Origin: Holophagaceae bacterium
Lineage (GTDB): Bacteria > Acidobacteriota > Holophagae > Holophagales > Holophagaceae
Direction of reading: 5' to 3'
Length of the DNA: 64,000 nucleotides
Assembly: GCA_025361205.1 (NCBI GenBank)
Contig: JANYAS010000162.1
Span: forward strand, 20,619 to 84,618
The notes beneath the pieces were generated by a model. The model saw nothing but the letters and a program-made list of their open reading frames with translations. It ran no database searches and was not told the origin of the DNA. Position 1 is the first letter of the stretch, and each line of letters opens with the position of its first letter. Positions 42,168 through 51,222 of this stretch are shown here, piece by piece. Position numbers and translations under genes: made by a program.

Positions 42168-42923
42168 CTAGGCGATCTCTGCGGTGGGTGGTGCTCCGAG
42201 AGCAATGAGTCCCCGAACCGCCGCCTCTGCCGCATCCCGCAGCGCCGCCGCATCATGAAAGGAGCTCGGTTCCAAGGGGGCACCCATGGTGATCTGGTAG
42301 AGACCGCTCTTTGCACGCCAGGTGCCCTTGGGCAGGATCACGGGCCCCCCGTGGATGGCGAAGGGCACCACGGGAACCCCCGCCTCGTGGGCCAGAATGA
42401 ACGCTCCCTTCTTGAATGGCAGCAGGCCGCCGTCCCGGCTGCGGGTGCCTTCGGGGAAGGCCACGATGCTCTGCCCCGCCCGGATGCGGGCCGTGGCTCG
42501 CTGGAGGCTCTGGCGCGCCGCATGCCGATCTCCCCGGTCGATGAAGATAAACCCCGCCAGCCAGATCACCCAACCCAGGAAGGGCACCCGCGCCAGCTCC
42601 CGCTTGGCCACGAATACGGGGCGGCAGGGCAGGAGGGCGATCATCATCGGTGGATCAAACAGCGAAGTGTGGTTGCCGATGAAGACCGCCGGGCAGGTCC
42701 CGGCGCGAAGACCGGCTGGCAGCGCCTCCCAGCCCGCCAATTCGCAGCGGACGCCGAAGACCCAGGAATTGCCCCGGAGGTAGCGCGGGGCCACCAGCCA
42801 GAAAGCGCGGGAACCGCCGAGGAAGGGGGCGAGCAGGAAACAAAGGCAGACGGACAGGGCCAAGGCCAAGGCGCCGAGGATCCAGCCCAGGAGGGGACGG
42901 AGGATGGGCCGGGAAGCTACCAC
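42168..42923 (-). CDS. plsC: 1-acyl-sn-glycerol-3-phosphate acyltransferase family protein
   Basis: A 251-residue membrane acyltransferase. An N-terminal helix (GWILGALALALSVCLCF) is followed by the catalytic NHTSLFDPP (H-x4-D) near 83, the FIDRGDRHAAR substrate region near 130 and FPEGTRSRDGGLLPFKKGA near 156, which holds the EGTRS phosphate-binding motif. It would add the second acyl chain to lysophosphatidic acid in phospholipid synthesis. The start is GTG at 42923, immediately after the TAG of the upstream cyclophilin gene, so translation is probably coupled. Confidence 0.86.
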   Translation of the reverse strand: MVASRPILRPLLGWILGALALALSVCLCFLLAPFLGGSRAFWLVAPRYLRGNSWVFGVRCELAGWEALPAGLRAGTCPAVFIGNHTSLFDPPMMIALLPCRPVFVAKRELARVPFLGWVIWLAGFIFIDRGDRHAARQSLQRATARIRAGQSIVAFPEGTRSRDGGLLPFKKGAFILAHEAGVPVVPFAIHGGPVILPKGTWRAKSGLYQITMGAPLEPSSFHDAAALRDAAEAAVRGLIALGAPPTAEIA

Positions 42924-43550
42924 CTACTGCGGCGGCAGCAGCACGGCGTCCTTGAGACGCACGGGGAACTGGGGGACATCGCTCGTTCCCCGGCGCCATT
43001 CCGTCTTGACCTTGGCGATCTTGTCCACGGCCTCCATGCCGGAGACCACCCGGCCGAACACGCAATAGCCGAAGTTATCGTCGGTCATGTCCCGATGATC
43101 CAGGCGGGGGTTGTCCACCACGTTGATAAAAAACTGGGAGCTGGCGCTGTGCGGCGAGCCGGTGCGGGCCATGGCGAGGGTACCCCGCGTGTTCTTCAGA
43201 CCGGCCTTGAAGGTTTGCGGTGCCTCGTTGAGGATCGCGGCGCGACCCGGCTTCTCCGTGAGATCCTCCAGCAGGCCACCGCCCTGGATCATGAAACCGT
43301 CGATGACGCGATGGAAGATGGTGCCCTTGTAGTGGCCGTCCTGCACGTACTGAAGGAAGTTCGCCACGGTCTTCGGGGCCAGTTCCGCTTCCAACTCCAC
43401 CACCACGGGACCGTAGCTGGTGAGCAGCTGCACGCGGGGTTTGGCCAGTGGCGCTGGCGTGGCGACCGGAGCAGGGGGGGGCTGCGGAACCGGGGCCTGC
43501 GCCACCCCGGGAAGGGCAAGGGCGAGGGAACAGAACAGGGAACGGATCAT
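42924..43550 (-). CDS. Exported cyclophilin-type peptidyl-prolyl cis-trans isomerase
   Basis: A 208-residue cyclophilin with a signal peptide (MIRSLFCSLALALPGVAQA) and a Pro-rich linker (PVPQPPPAPVATPAPLAKP) before the catalytic domain. Visible motifs are VANFLQYVQDGHYKGTIFHRVIDGFMIQGGG (split across residues 80-110, with the FHRVIDGFMIQGG active-site Arg, Phe, Gln), TLAMARTGSPHSASSQFFINV near 150 and YCVFGRVVSGMEAVDKI near 182. It assists folding in the periplasm. Start at 43550 fits the signal peptide. It is divergent from the prepilin peptidase gene and co-directional with plsC. Confidence 0.9.
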   Translation of the reverse strand: MIRSLFCSLALALPGVAQAPVPQPPPAPVATPAPLAKPRVQLLTSYGPVVVELEAELAPKTVANFLQYVQDGHYKGTIFHRVIDGFMIQGGGLLEDLTEKPGRAAILNEAPQTFKAGLKNTRGTLAMARTGSPHSASSQFFINVVDNPRLDHRDMTDDNFGYCVFGRVVSGMEAVDKIAKVKTEWRRGTSDVPQFPVRLKDAVLLPPQ

Positions 43551-43617
43551 GGCAACTCCGGATGAGAACCCTTCATTCTGCCGCGAAAGGGGCAGAAGCT
43601 CCCGTTATCGTGGATGG

Positions 43618-44547
43618 ATGCCTTTCCTCGATCTCCCCCCCTGGATGATCTCCCTGCTGCTGGCCCCCTTCGGCCTGGTGGTGGGTTCCTTCGGGAATGT
43701 GCTGATCCACCGGCTGCCCCAGGAGGCTCCGGCCGACCGGAACGTCGTCACTCTGGCCAGCCACTGCCCCTCCTGCAAGGCGAAGATCAAGCCCTGGCAC
43801 AACGTGCCCCTTTTTGGGTGGCTGTGGCTGCGGGGGAAGTGTGCCGCCTGCGGATGGAAGATCCCCGGGCGCTACCCCCTGGTGGAACTGCTCACGGGCC
43901 TGCTGTTCGCCGGATCCGCGTGGGTCCTTCCCTTCGGCACCCTCATCTGGTTCAAGGGCGTGATCTGCGGCTATGCGCTGATCGTGCTGTTCTTCACGGA
44001 CTTCACGGAGATGATGCTGCCGGACGCGATCCAGTTTCCCCTGATGGCCCTGGGCGTGCTGCTCACCCTGCCCCAAATTCTCCGCCCCGAAGCCCTGGTG
44101 AAGGTCTGGACGGGCAGCGGCGACATCCTGCAGACCCTGGGCTTCCACAACGGCCTGCAGCCCGCCCCCGCCTACTACGGCTTCGAGCCCGCCGTGACTT
44201 GGGAGCAGAGCCTCCTTGGCCTGGCCGTGGGCTACGGTCTGCCGGCCCTGATGAACCAAATCTACAAGTGGATCCGCAAGACAGATGGCCTCGGCATGGG
44301 CGACTTCAAGATGCTGGCCTGGCTGGGCGCCTTCTGGGGCTGGGGGCCGATGCTGGGGATTCTCTTCCTGGGCGCTGGCCTCGGCGCCGCCGTGGGCCTG
44401 CCCCTCATGCTCATGCGCCGCTCCCCCGAAGAAAAGATCTCGGGCCAGACCATGCTGCCCTTCGGGTGCTTTCTGGCCCTGGCCACTCCGGTCGTGGTGT
44501 TCTTCGGCCGGGCGCTGTGGCTGGGCTACCTGGGGTGGGTGGGATAG
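43618..44547 (+). CDS. pilD: Type IV prepilin peptidase/methyltransferase (A24)
   Basis: A 309-residue polytopic aspartic protease that cleaves prepilin leaders and N-methylates the mature end. N-terminal helix LLAPFGLVVGSFGNVLIHRLPQE gives the conserved GSFxNVxIxRLP; two CxxC pairs (HCPSCKAK and GKCAACGWK) form the zinc-binding cytoplasmic domain. Catalytic Asp lie in FFTDFTEMMLPD near 120 and GLGMGDFKMLAWLG near 225. About eight helices. A 60-residue hydrophilic insert near 150-195 is longer than usual. Start at 43618 fits the leading helix. No pilin genes lie nearby. Confidence 0.9.
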   Translation: MPFLDLPPWMISLLLAPFGLVVGSFGNVLIHRLPQEAPADRNVVTLASHCPSCKAKIKPWHNVPLFGWLWLRGKCAACGWKIPGRYPLVELLTGLLFAGSAWVLPFGTLIWFKGVICGYALIVLFFTDFTEMMLPDAIQFPLMALGVLLTLPQILRPEALVKVWTGSGDILQTLGFHNGLQPAPAYYGFEPAVTWEQSLLGLAVGYGLPALMNQIYKWIRKTDGLGMGDFKMLAWLGAFWGWGPMLGILFLGAGLGAAVGLPLMLMRRSPEEKISGQTMLPFGCFLALATPVVVFFGRALWLGYLGWVG

Positions 44548-44790
44548 CGCAGGAGGGCTGCTCCGATCGGGCCCGACCTCTTGCGCAGCGCGCCTTACTT
44601 CCCAGTCGCCTCGTCCTCACGGATAGCGGTTATGTTCGACTCTACCCAGAGAGAAGAACCAAGCTACCATCTCCAGGAAACCCCTGGCCAACCGGCCACC
44701 ATCGACATGTGGACTCAACTCGACCTTGGCATTGGCATTGGGCTCGGACGTAAAACCGGACCCCGGCCACCACGAACCGAGAGGGATGCA

Positions 44791-46059
44791 ATGACCGCAT
44801 GGATCTCAGGGCACCGTGAACGGACATCGCTGTCCTTGATGTCGATCCGGCAACCCGATGTCCAGCATCGACTGGCGGCGACCCCACCCGCTGTGGTCTT
44901 GCCCGTCTCTGGATGCACCGGGCTGGGTATCCTGCGCAACCTGGGACGACTCGGAGTACCCATGATCGCCATGGACAGCGACCCGGCGGCGATGGGTCTG
45001 GCATCTCGCTATGCCATCCCGCTGATGTGTCACGATCCCCGCCATGACGGTGAGGAGGCCCTCATCCAGGACCTCGAGCAATTGGGCGCTGCCTTGCCGC
45101 AACGGGCGGTCCTATTCCCGGCCTTCGACGATCACGTCTGGGCGCTCTCCCGCCATGCCGAGCGCCTCGCGCGTTTCTACATCCTTCCCCTCGCGAACTG
45201 GGATGTCATGCACCGAGTGGCGGACAAGGAACTGCAAATGCAGGCGGCCTTGAAGGCTGGCATCGATATACCGATGACGGCCTTCGTCCACGGCCCCGAA
45301 GACCTCGAAGAAGCCGCTGCTTGCATCCGGTTTCCGGCCCTATTCAAACCAGTACAAGCCCAGGAGATGCGACGACGCTTCGGATTCAAAGTGATCCTCA
45401 TTCCGACCCCCGGGGACCTGGCGCCCGCTTATGAGAAGGCCCGTGTGTGTGGCCCTCTCCTGCTCCAGGAGATCGTGCCGGGCGAGGATGACGCGTTCTA
45501 CACCTGCGGCGTCTACCAGAACGCATCGTCGCAACCCCTCGGCATCTTCGTCTCGAGGAAGGTGCGGCAGCACCCGCCTGGTTTTGGGGAGGCCCGCATC
45601 GCCGAGAGCGACTGGGTGGACGAAGTCGCCGAGGTCACCTTGCAGTTTTTGTCGGCGCTCTCCTTCCATGGCGTTTCAGGCACGGAATTCAAGCGGGATC
45701 CCCGCGATGGCCGGCTGAAGTTGATGGAAGTGAACGCCCGCCATTGGCTGCACCACCCCCTCGCAACCGCGGCAGGGGTCAACCTCTCGCTGATCGCCTA
45801 CTCGGACGCCCTGGGCCGTCCGCTCGAAGGGGGTCGACAGACCGATGGCATCCGGTGGATGGACTTCATGCACGAAGTTCCGGACAGTCTGTCTGAACTG
45901 ACGCGCAAGGAGTTGAGTCTCCAAGCCTGCCTGGCCGGCTTTCGGAACGTGCGCCTGGATGCCCTCTACAGCTTCGATGATCCGGCCCCGGCGCTCCACC
46001 ATCTGATCAGGGTAGTTGGAAAGCGGCTGCGTCGAGGCCTCAGCAAGATCTCACACTGA
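44791..46059 (+). CDS. ATP-grasp superfamily ligase (predicted carboxylate-amine ligase)
   Basis: A 422-residue ATP-grasp protein of the COG3919-like group. An N-terminal Rossmann-like region (VVLPVSGCTGLGILRNLGRLGVPMIAMDSDP, split at 35-65) and VLFPAFDDHVWALSRHAERL precede the ATP-grasp fold with ADKELQMQAALKAGIDIPMTAFV near 150 and FPALFKPVQAQ near 182. LLLQEIVPGEDDAFYTCGVYQ near 230 and metal-binding FKRDPRDGRLKLMEVNARHWLHH near 310 complete it. Such proteins often ligate sugars, amino acids or acyl groups in glycan or lipid modification; the substrate is unknown. Start at 44791 has AGAGGGATG upstream. Confidence 0.78.
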   Translation: MTAWISGHRERTSLSLMSIRQPDVQHRLAATPPAVVLPVSGCTGLGILRNLGRLGVPMIAMDSDPAAMGLASRYAIPLMCHDPRHDGEEALIQDLEQLGAALPQRAVLFPAFDDHVWALSRHAERLARFYILPLANWDVMHRVADKELQMQAALKAGIDIPMTAFVHGPEDLEEAAACIRFPALFKPVQAQEMRRRFGFKVILIPTPGDLAPAYEKARVCGPLLLQEIVPGEDDAFYTCGVYQNASSQPLGIFVSRKVRQHPPGFGEARIAESDWVDEVAEVTLQFLSALSFHGVSGTEFKRDPRDGRLKLMEVNARHWLHHPLATAAGVNLSLIAYSDALGRPLEGGRQTDGIRWMDFMHEVPDSLSELTRKELSLQACLAGFRNVRLDALYSFDDPAPALHHLIRVVGKRLRRGLSKISH

Positions 46060-46180
46060 GGGGGGCTTGGCTTCCGAAGGTGGTCCCAGAAGGACGCCTT
46101 CCGGGGTTATGGGTCGATCGCGGCGATGCGCTGGAGGCCCCGGGGCGAAGGTGGGTCGGGCCAGCCCGTCCATCGCTGGC

Positions 46181-46585
46181 CTACCTTCCCTGGCTCAACT
46201 CCATCAACACCCCGCCCGTTTCCGCGGGATGAATGAAGGCCACGCGGCAGCCGTGGGCGCCCTGGCGCGGGGCCTGGTCGATCATGCGCACGCCCTTGGC
46301 CAGCAACGAGGCCACGGCGGCATCGATGTCATCCACCTCGAAGCAGACGTGGTGGATGCCGGGGCCGCGCTTGGTCAGGAACCTGCCGATGGGTCCATCG
46401 GGGTCGGTGCTCTCCAGAAACTCCAGGGTGCTCGGGCCCACGGGGAAGAAGGCCGTCTTCACCTTCTGTTCGGGCACTTCCTCCGTGTGCTCTGCTGCCA
46501 GGTCGAAGAGCCGCGCCATGCGCGCCATGGCCTCATCCAGGCCCGGGGCCGCAATGCCCAGGTGATTGATGCGCAGCAGCTGCAT
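46181..46585 (-). CDS. mce: Methylmalonyl-CoA epimerase
   Basis: A 134-residue vicinal-oxygen-chelate protein that interconverts (R)- and (S)-methylmalonyl-CoA, needed for propionate and branched-chain metabolism. INHLGIAAPGLDEAM (metal His near residue 8), EQKVKTAFFPVG, LEFLESTDPDGPIGRFL, GPGIHHVCFEVDDIDAAV (second metal His near 77) and VAFIHPAETGGVLMELSQ (final Glu near 129) are all present, so the metal site is complete. Length is normal. Methylmalonyl-CoA mutase is not visible in this window. It is 36 bp from the following sensor gene, both on the minus strand. Confidence 0.92.
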   Translation of the reverse strand: MQLLRINHLGIAAPGLDEAMARMARLFDLAAEHTEEVPEQKVKTAFFPVGPSTLEFLESTDPDGPIGRFLTKRGPGIHHVCFEVDDIDAAVASLLAKGVRMIDQAPRQGAHGCRVAFIHPAETGGVLMELSQGR

Positions 46586-46620
46586 AGGGACTCCTGGAAT
46601 AGTGTAGGCCAGGCTCCGGA

Positions 46621-47826
46621 TTACATCGTGCGGTGCCTCCCGGAACTCAGCGGGAAGACCTCCTTGGCGCAGTCAGGGCAGATGCCATGGGTGAACTCGG
46701 CCTCGGTATGCTCGTTCAGATAGGCCTCGATCTGGTTCCAGTAGCCCTTGTCATCGCGAATCTTCTTGCAGTGGCTGCAGATGGGCAGCATGCCGCCGAG
46801 GGTTTTCACCTCCCCGAGCAGCCTTTCCAGGTTCCCGAGGGTGGCCTGTTGCCGCAGCCAAGTGCGGCGAATCAGCCAGAAGACCGCCAGGGTCAGCCCG
46901 ATGAAAAGGCCCACCTCGATGAATTCCAGAAGCACTTCCCACCACCATCCCCGCAGGTAGTCCTGCTCGGCTAGACCCACCAGGAGGTAGAAGGGCTGGT
47001 CTGAAACCCTGCGGAAGGAAAAGGTGCGCTGGACATGGTCGAAGGGGGTGCGGGCCCGGTAGATTCCGGAGCTTCGACCAGAATGGGTGAATGTCATGAG
47101 TTCCTGGGAAACGACCTTTTCGCCTATGGCCGTCCCAGCTCTGGCGGGCTTGGGGTAGCGGGAGATCAGCCCCAGATCGAGATCCCGGAGTGCCACCGAG
47201 CCGTGTCGCCCCACATCCAGGGCGGAAAACACCCGATCAAGCTGGTCTACCCCAATCTGCGCCAAGGCGATGCCGGCAAACCCGTGGTTGGGGCGCTCCA
47301 GGCGCCGGGCCAGGACGATCACCCAGGTCCCGGTGAGCTTGCACACCAGGGGCTTGGAGATCACCAGGCCGGCCTCCGGAGCATCCCTGAGACGGATGAA
47401 ATACTCTTGGTCCGCCAGGCTGACCCGGGGGCCCGTCTCGGGGCCGCTGCTGTGGTCGATCAGACCCTCGGTGTCGGTGGTGCGAAGGGCCATCAACCCC
47501 GGCACCCGCTCGTGCTGCCGCCGGAGGAAGGCATCCCTGTCGCGGTGGCTGCTGGTGGGGTCGACAGCGTCGCGTTCGACCTCATCCTTCACGGCCCACA
47601 CCGCCAAGTCAGCCTTGCTGATGGTATCCACCACAAAGTGATCGAGCACCAAGGTCAGGTTCTGGGCCGTGGTGATGGCGCGGTCCTGGTGATTCCGCAG
47701 ACTCTGCCGGAGGGACACCACTCCCGTTAGAAGGACGAAGAGGTTCAGGATCAGGACGCCCGCGCCCAACCTCATCAGGAAGGGTTTGGGCACGAATCTT
47801 GAAATTAGGGTGCGGGAGGCGTTCAT
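46621..47826 (-). CDS. Membrane sensor with dCache-like periplasmic domain and cysteine-rich tail
   Basis: A 401-residue protein: N-terminal helix (FLMRLGAGVLILNLFVLLTGVV), a periplasmic region of about 250 residues with dCache features (DHFVVDTISKADLAVW, DTEGLIDHSSG, SLADQEYFIRLRDAP, SKPLVCKLTGTWVIVLARRL), a second helix (EVGLFIGLTLAVFWLIRRT), a short coiled segment and the tail LPICSHCKKIRDDKGYW followed by NQIEAYLNEHTEAEFTHGICPDC. No kinase or GGDEF domain is present. The tail (two CxxC pairs and a His) is the motif usually found behind PAS or GGDEF sensors and may bind a metal. Start at 47826 (MNAS) is chosen over GTG at 47835. Confidence 0.75.
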   Translation of the reverse strand: MNASRTLISRFVPKPFLMRLGAGVLILNLFVLLTGVVSLRQSLRNHQDRAITTAQNLTLVLDHFVVDTISKADLAVWAVKDEVERDAVDPTSSHRDRDAFLRRQHERVPGLMALRTTDTEGLIDHSSGPETGPRVSLADQEYFIRLRDAPEAGLVISKPLVCKLTGTWVIVLARRLERPNHGFAGIALAQIGVDQLDRVFSALDVGRHGSVALRDLDLGLISRYPKPARAGTAIGEKVVSQELMTFTHSGRSSGIYRARTPFDHVQRTFSFRRVSDQPFYLLVGLAEQDYLRGWWWEVLLEFIEVGLFIGLTLAVFWLIRRTWLRQQATLGNLERLLGEVKTLGGMLPICSHCKKIRDDKGYWNQIEAYLNEHTEAEFTHGICPDCAKEVFPLSSGRHRTM

Positions 47827-48000
47827 GGGATCCACGGCGAAAAAGGATGCTTGAAGATCCTATCAACATCCGGCCCGGCCGCGAGGAGGTCGATCCGCAC
47901 GCATCCCCGCTTTCACGGGCGCCCAAAGACTCTTTCCGTCTGGGTCAACTCTCACCCGTCTGAGAAGCCGTAGCGCCAGCCTCCGAGCGCTGGCCCTGGT

Positions 48001-48243
48001 TCAATGCTGGCAGGCGGGCGCCAAGCCAAGGGTCACGGTCCCGTCGGCCACCTGGATCTTGCCCTTGGCGCCCAGGAAGGCGATCACGCCGTTGAAATCG
48101 AAACTATCCCCGTGACAGTTGCAGTAGACAGCCGCGGCGCCGTGGGCAGCGGCCGAGGCGGTCCGCAAGTCCTCCAGGCGGCAGGACCCGCCCTGCTCCA
48201 TCAGCAGCGTTAGCAGATCGTGGCCGTAAAGGGGCTCGGACAT
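48001..48243 (-). CDS. yecH: YecH-family protein (DUF2492)
   Basis: An 80-residue cytoplasmic protein of the YecH group: YGHDLLTLLMEQGGSCRLEDLRTA (split), VYCNCHGDSFDFNGVIAFLGAKGKI and the terminal CQH. The conserved His, Cys and final Cys-x-His are plausible metal ligands, hence the label of metal-binding protein; function is otherwise unknown. ATG at 48243 has CGGAG upstream; longer readings overlap holB. Downstream (47950-48000) is a weak hairpin, GCCAGC with its complement. Confidence 0.72.
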   Translation of the reverse strand: MSEPLYGHDLLTLLMEQGGSCRLEDLRTASAAAHGAAAVYCNCHGDSFDFNGVIAFLGAKGKIQVADGTVTLGLAPACQH

Positions 48244-48308
48244 GGTCGTCTCCGGTTCGGGAGTCGGGACTCCTGAACCCATTCTAGCCCCCCTGCCGGT
48301 GATGGAGG

Positions 48309-49319
48309 TCACGCTCCCAGCGTGAGGGCCAATTCTCGAATCAGGGGTTCGGGGCTGAGGTTCCGGGGCAGGTGGCGCAGGGCTTCCAGGGTGGCCTCCT
48401 GGGGGGGCTTCAGGTCTTTCGACGCCGAGGCCAGGGGCGCCAGGGCCTCGCGCCAGGGCGCCAGGGCCGGGCCTTCCCCGGCGCGCATGCGGGCCAGGTC
48501 CGCCAGCAGGCGCAGCAGCAGTTCGAGGGGCTGCCGCAGCTGCTCCCCTTGGGCCAGGTTGGAATCCTTCTCGGGCAGCAGGGGACCCGCGGCCTCGCCA
48601 AAGGGGCGGCCGCCCATCAAGGCGATCCAGGCCTCCACCTGGGCTTCGGCGCGGCGGAAGGCCGCCTCGTCCAGCAGTCGCAGGCTGCCCTCCCCCAGGG
48701 CGGACCAGCGGTCGTGGTCGACCTCCTGCCACCCGTTGCGCAGGGCCACGGCCCAGGCCTCACCGGGGGCAAGGGGGGCGAAGGAAATGCGCTCGCAGCG
48801 GCTGCGGATGGTCTGCAACAGGGCCTCGGGGCGGTGCGTGACCAGGATGAAATGGGTGCCCTGAGGGGGTTCCTCGAGGGTTTTGAGCAGGATGTTGCCA
48901 CTGGATTGGTTGAGGCGGTGTGCCTCCTCCACCAGGATCCAGCGGTGGCAACCCATGGGCGGCGACAGGGAGGCCCACTCGATGACGCCGCGGCTGAAGC
49001 GCGGCTGGTTGTTCGAATCGAGGCCTTCGCGGATCTGGTCGATGCGAATGACGCCGGCCTTGCCTTCGGGCGTGATGCGCAGCAGGTTCGGCAGTTCGAA
49101 GGGGAGGTCCTCCCCCGCGAACAGAAGGCAGCCTTCGCACTGACCGCAGGCGTTGCGCCGGAAGCAGAGCTCCCGCTGGGCCAATTCCAGGGCCACGCGG
49201 CGTTTGCCAATGCCTTCGGGGCCCGTGAACAGCAGCGACCCTCGGATCCGGTCCTCCTGGACCCGCGACCGCAAGCGCTCACGGATGGCTTGGTGGCCGG
49301 AAATCTCCGGGGAGTACAT
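48309..49319 (-). CDS. holB: DNA polymerase III subunit delta'
   Basis: A 336-residue clamp-loader subunit. The AAA+ fold starts ISGHQAIRERLRSRV; the degenerate P-loop GPEGIGKRRVALELA near 35 and the zinc-binding cysteines ELCFRRNACGQCEGCLLF near 52 are visible. VRIDQIREGL-like VIRIDQIREGLDSN near 90, HRWILVEEAHRLNQSSGNILLKTLEEPP (split near 125-152) and SRCERISFAPL (SRC motif, arginine finger) near 175 follow. Delta' stabilises the clamp-loading complex and lacks normal ATPase activity, matching the altered Walker A. Its ATG overlaps the tmk stop (ATGA), the common tmk-holB arrangement. Confidence 0.92.
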   Translation of the reverse strand: MYSPEISGHQAIRERLRSRVQEDRIRGSLLFTGPEGIGKRRVALELAQRELCFRRNACGQCEGCLLFAGEDLPFELPNLLRITPEGKAGVIRIDQIREGLDSNNQPRFSRGVIEWASLSPPMGCHRWILVEEAHRLNQSSGNILLKTLEEPPQGTHFILVTHRPEALLQTIRSRCERISFAPLAPGEAWAVALRNGWQEVDHDRWSALGEGSLRLLDEAAFRRAEAQVEAWIALMGGRPFGEAAGPLLPEKDSNLAQGEQLRQPLELLLRLLADLARMRAGEGPALAPWREALAPLASASKDLKPPQEATLEALRHLPRNLSPEPLIRELALTLGA

Positions 49320-49984
49320 CAGTCCACCCCGAATCCGGCGCTGCGCAACAGCGGCGCCACTCGGGCCCAGATGGTGGCCTCCACCTGGGCCACGGGATCC
49401 CGGGCCGGAATCAGCGCCACGCGGTTGGGATGGTTCTTCGCGATGACCAGGAACCGGTTGCGCACGCGGCGGTGGAAGTCCAATTCGGCCTCATCGAACC
49501 GCGTCTCCGCGAACTCTGCCCCCAGGGACAGGTTGCGCACCTCGACCCGCTGGAGGGAGACCTCGGGATCCATGTCAAGCAGCACGGTCAGCTGGGGCCT
49601 GAGGCCCTTGAGCACCAGGTCGCTGAGCCGATCCAGGGCCGACTCCGCCACCCCGCTGGCACCCTGGTAGGCGCGGGTGGAGTCCTCAAAGCGATCCACC
49701 AGGACAATCTTTCCCTCCGCCAGCGCGGGCCGGATCACCTTCTCCAGATGCTGGGCCCGATCGGCGTAGAACAGCAGCAGTTCGGCGTCCGGACACCAGG
49801 TCTCGCCGCTGGCGTGGCGTTCCAGGAGGAGACGGCGCAGTTCGCGCCCCAGGAACGTACCGCCGGGTTCCTTGGACACCGTCAGGGGATGGCCGAGGCG
49901 ACGCAGGCGCTCGGACAGGCGCAGCAATTGGGTGGACTTTCCGGACCCTTCCACGCCCTCGATGGTGATGAACACGCCCTGCAC
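49319..49984 (-). CDS. tmk: Thymidylate kinase
   Basis: A 221-residue dTMP kinase that makes dTDP. P-loop ITIEGVEGSGKSTQLLRL near residue 6, SKEPGGTFLGRELRRLLL near 38 (the dTMP-binding EPGGT), VDRFEDSTRAYQGASG near 97 (DR[YF]xxSxxAYQG) and the lid region near 150 (EVRNLSLGAEFAETRFDEAE). Start is GTG at 49984, chosen because GGAGGTCCC lies immediately upstream and the P-loop sits at the expected distance. Its stop overlaps the holB start. It is divergent from the zinc-ribbon gene, 106 bp away. Confidence 0.93.
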   Translation of the reverse strand: MQGVFITIEGVEGSGKSTQLLRLSERLRRLGHPLTVSKEPGGTFLGRELRRLLLERHASGETWCPDAELLLFYADRAQHLEKVIRPALAEGKIVLVDRFEDSTRAYQGASGVAESALDRLSDLVLKGLRPQLTVLLDMDPEVSLQRVEVRNLSLGAEFAETRFDEAELDFHRRVRNRFLVIAKNHPNRVALIPARDPVAQVEATIWARVAPLLRSAGFGVD

Positions 49985-50090
49985 GGGACCTCCGTGGTTC
50001 GAGGATACCCGGTGCCGGGCCAGGCGAAAGGACCCGAGGCGACAGGCCGTTGGCACAGTGCTATCCTGCTTGAAATTCCAGGAGTTCCAG

Positions 50091-51221
50091 GTGGCTGAAG
50101 CGATCCATTGCCCGAGCTGCTCCACTCGCTACCGCCTTCGCCCCCAGCGGTTAAAGCCGGCCATCCGCCGCGCCAAGTGCTTTACCTGCGGCGGCGTTTT
50201 CCCGGTGGGGGACATCGTGCAGCGCCTGCTGGCCCTGCCCGCTGAGATCGCCCCGGCCGGAATCTCGACCGAGGACTTGGGTGAGGCATTGGGCGAGTTG
50301 TCGCCCGGATTCCTTCCGCCGTTGGAGGCGTTCTCTCCCTCCCTGACTCCAGGCGACCTGGAAGGCGGGGACGCCGAGATCCTCGAGAAAACCCTGGTGG
50401 TAATCCCCACTTTCCTCCCCGAAGCCAAGGCCCAGGTCCTCCCGGAGCCGGCCCCGCTGCCAGCTGCCCCCACCCCGTTCCCTTCAGAGATCACCGAAAC
50501 CACGCTCTCCGGCTATACCTCCGCCAGGGATGCCATCGAAAAGCTCTTTGGCACCGCCCCGATAGCACCCACGGGATCGAGAATCCACCCGGAGCCCAGC
50601 TCCATGGACCTGGAAGCCACGCTGTCCGCCCTCGACTCCACCCTCGGCGGCACCCCACCCACGCCAACCGCGGCCACCGGCACGCTGGGCGACAGTCCCA
50701 CGGCCTCGGGACTCACCGAGGAGGATCTCGCGGGTCCCTCCAGTTCCACCATGCGCCTCTCCCAGGAGGACCTTCAGGCTGTCCGCGCCACGGCGTCCAA
50801 GCCCGTCCCCGCCCCTTCCGAACCCACGGTGGCCCTGAGGGCTTCGGACCTGTTGACGGCTACGGCGGGACGCACCGAATCGGTGCCCGCATTCCCCAGT
50901 TCGCGTTCTTTCGCACCCCCCGCCGACGGCTTGGAGGGCGGATCGGAACTGCTGCGCTTGAAGACAGGGGAGGACATCTACAGCGGTCTCACCATGCCCC
51001 AGCTGATTGCCTGGGTGAATGAAGGCCGCATCCTGGAAAACCACTTGGTGGCCCGGCAGCACAGTGAGAACTGGCTGGAGGCCCACAAGGTTCCGGGGCT
51101 CCGCCCCGTCTTCGAACGGCTCCGCCGGGAACGCAGCGGCGGCGCGCCCAGCCTGGATTCAAGCCTGGGTGAGGTCGCCCCCAGGAAGAGCCTCTTCGGC
51201 GGCCTATTCGGAAAGAGCTGA
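50091..51221 (+). CDS. Zinc-ribbon protein with low-complexity centre and conserved C-terminal module
   Basis: A 376-residue protein. An N-terminal MJ0042-type zinc ribbon (IHCPSCSTRYRLRPQ and AKCFTCGGVFPV, four Cys) is followed by a long Pro/Ser/Thr/Ala-rich, probably disordered region (about 60-290), then a compact C-terminal module TGEDIYSGLTMPQLIAW and LENHLVARQHSENWLEAHKV. This layout is seen in delta-proteobacterial and acidobacterial proteins of unknown role, sometimes tied to motility or surface complexes. Start is GTG at 50091 with AGGAG upstream. It lies 1 base before the next gene, so the two form an operon. Confidence 0.72.
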   Translation: MAEAIHCPSCSTRYRLRPQRLKPAIRRAKCFTCGGVFPVGDIVQRLLALPAEIAPAGISTEDLGEALGELSPGFLPPLEAFSPSLTPGDLEGGDAEILEKTLVVIPTFLPEAKAQVLPEPAPLPAAPTPFPSEITETTLSGYTSARDAIEKLFGTAPIAPTGSRIHPEPSSMDLEATLSALDSTLGGTPPTPTAATGTLGDSPTASGLTEEDLAGPSSSTMRLSQEDLQAVRATASKPVPAPSEPTVALRASDLLTATAGRTESVPAFPSSRSFAPPADGLEGGSELLRLKTGEDIYSGLTMPQLIAWVNEGRILENHLVARQHSENWLEAHKVPGLRPVFERLRRERSGGAPSLDSSLGEVAPRKSLFGGLFGKS

Positions 51222-51222
51222 C

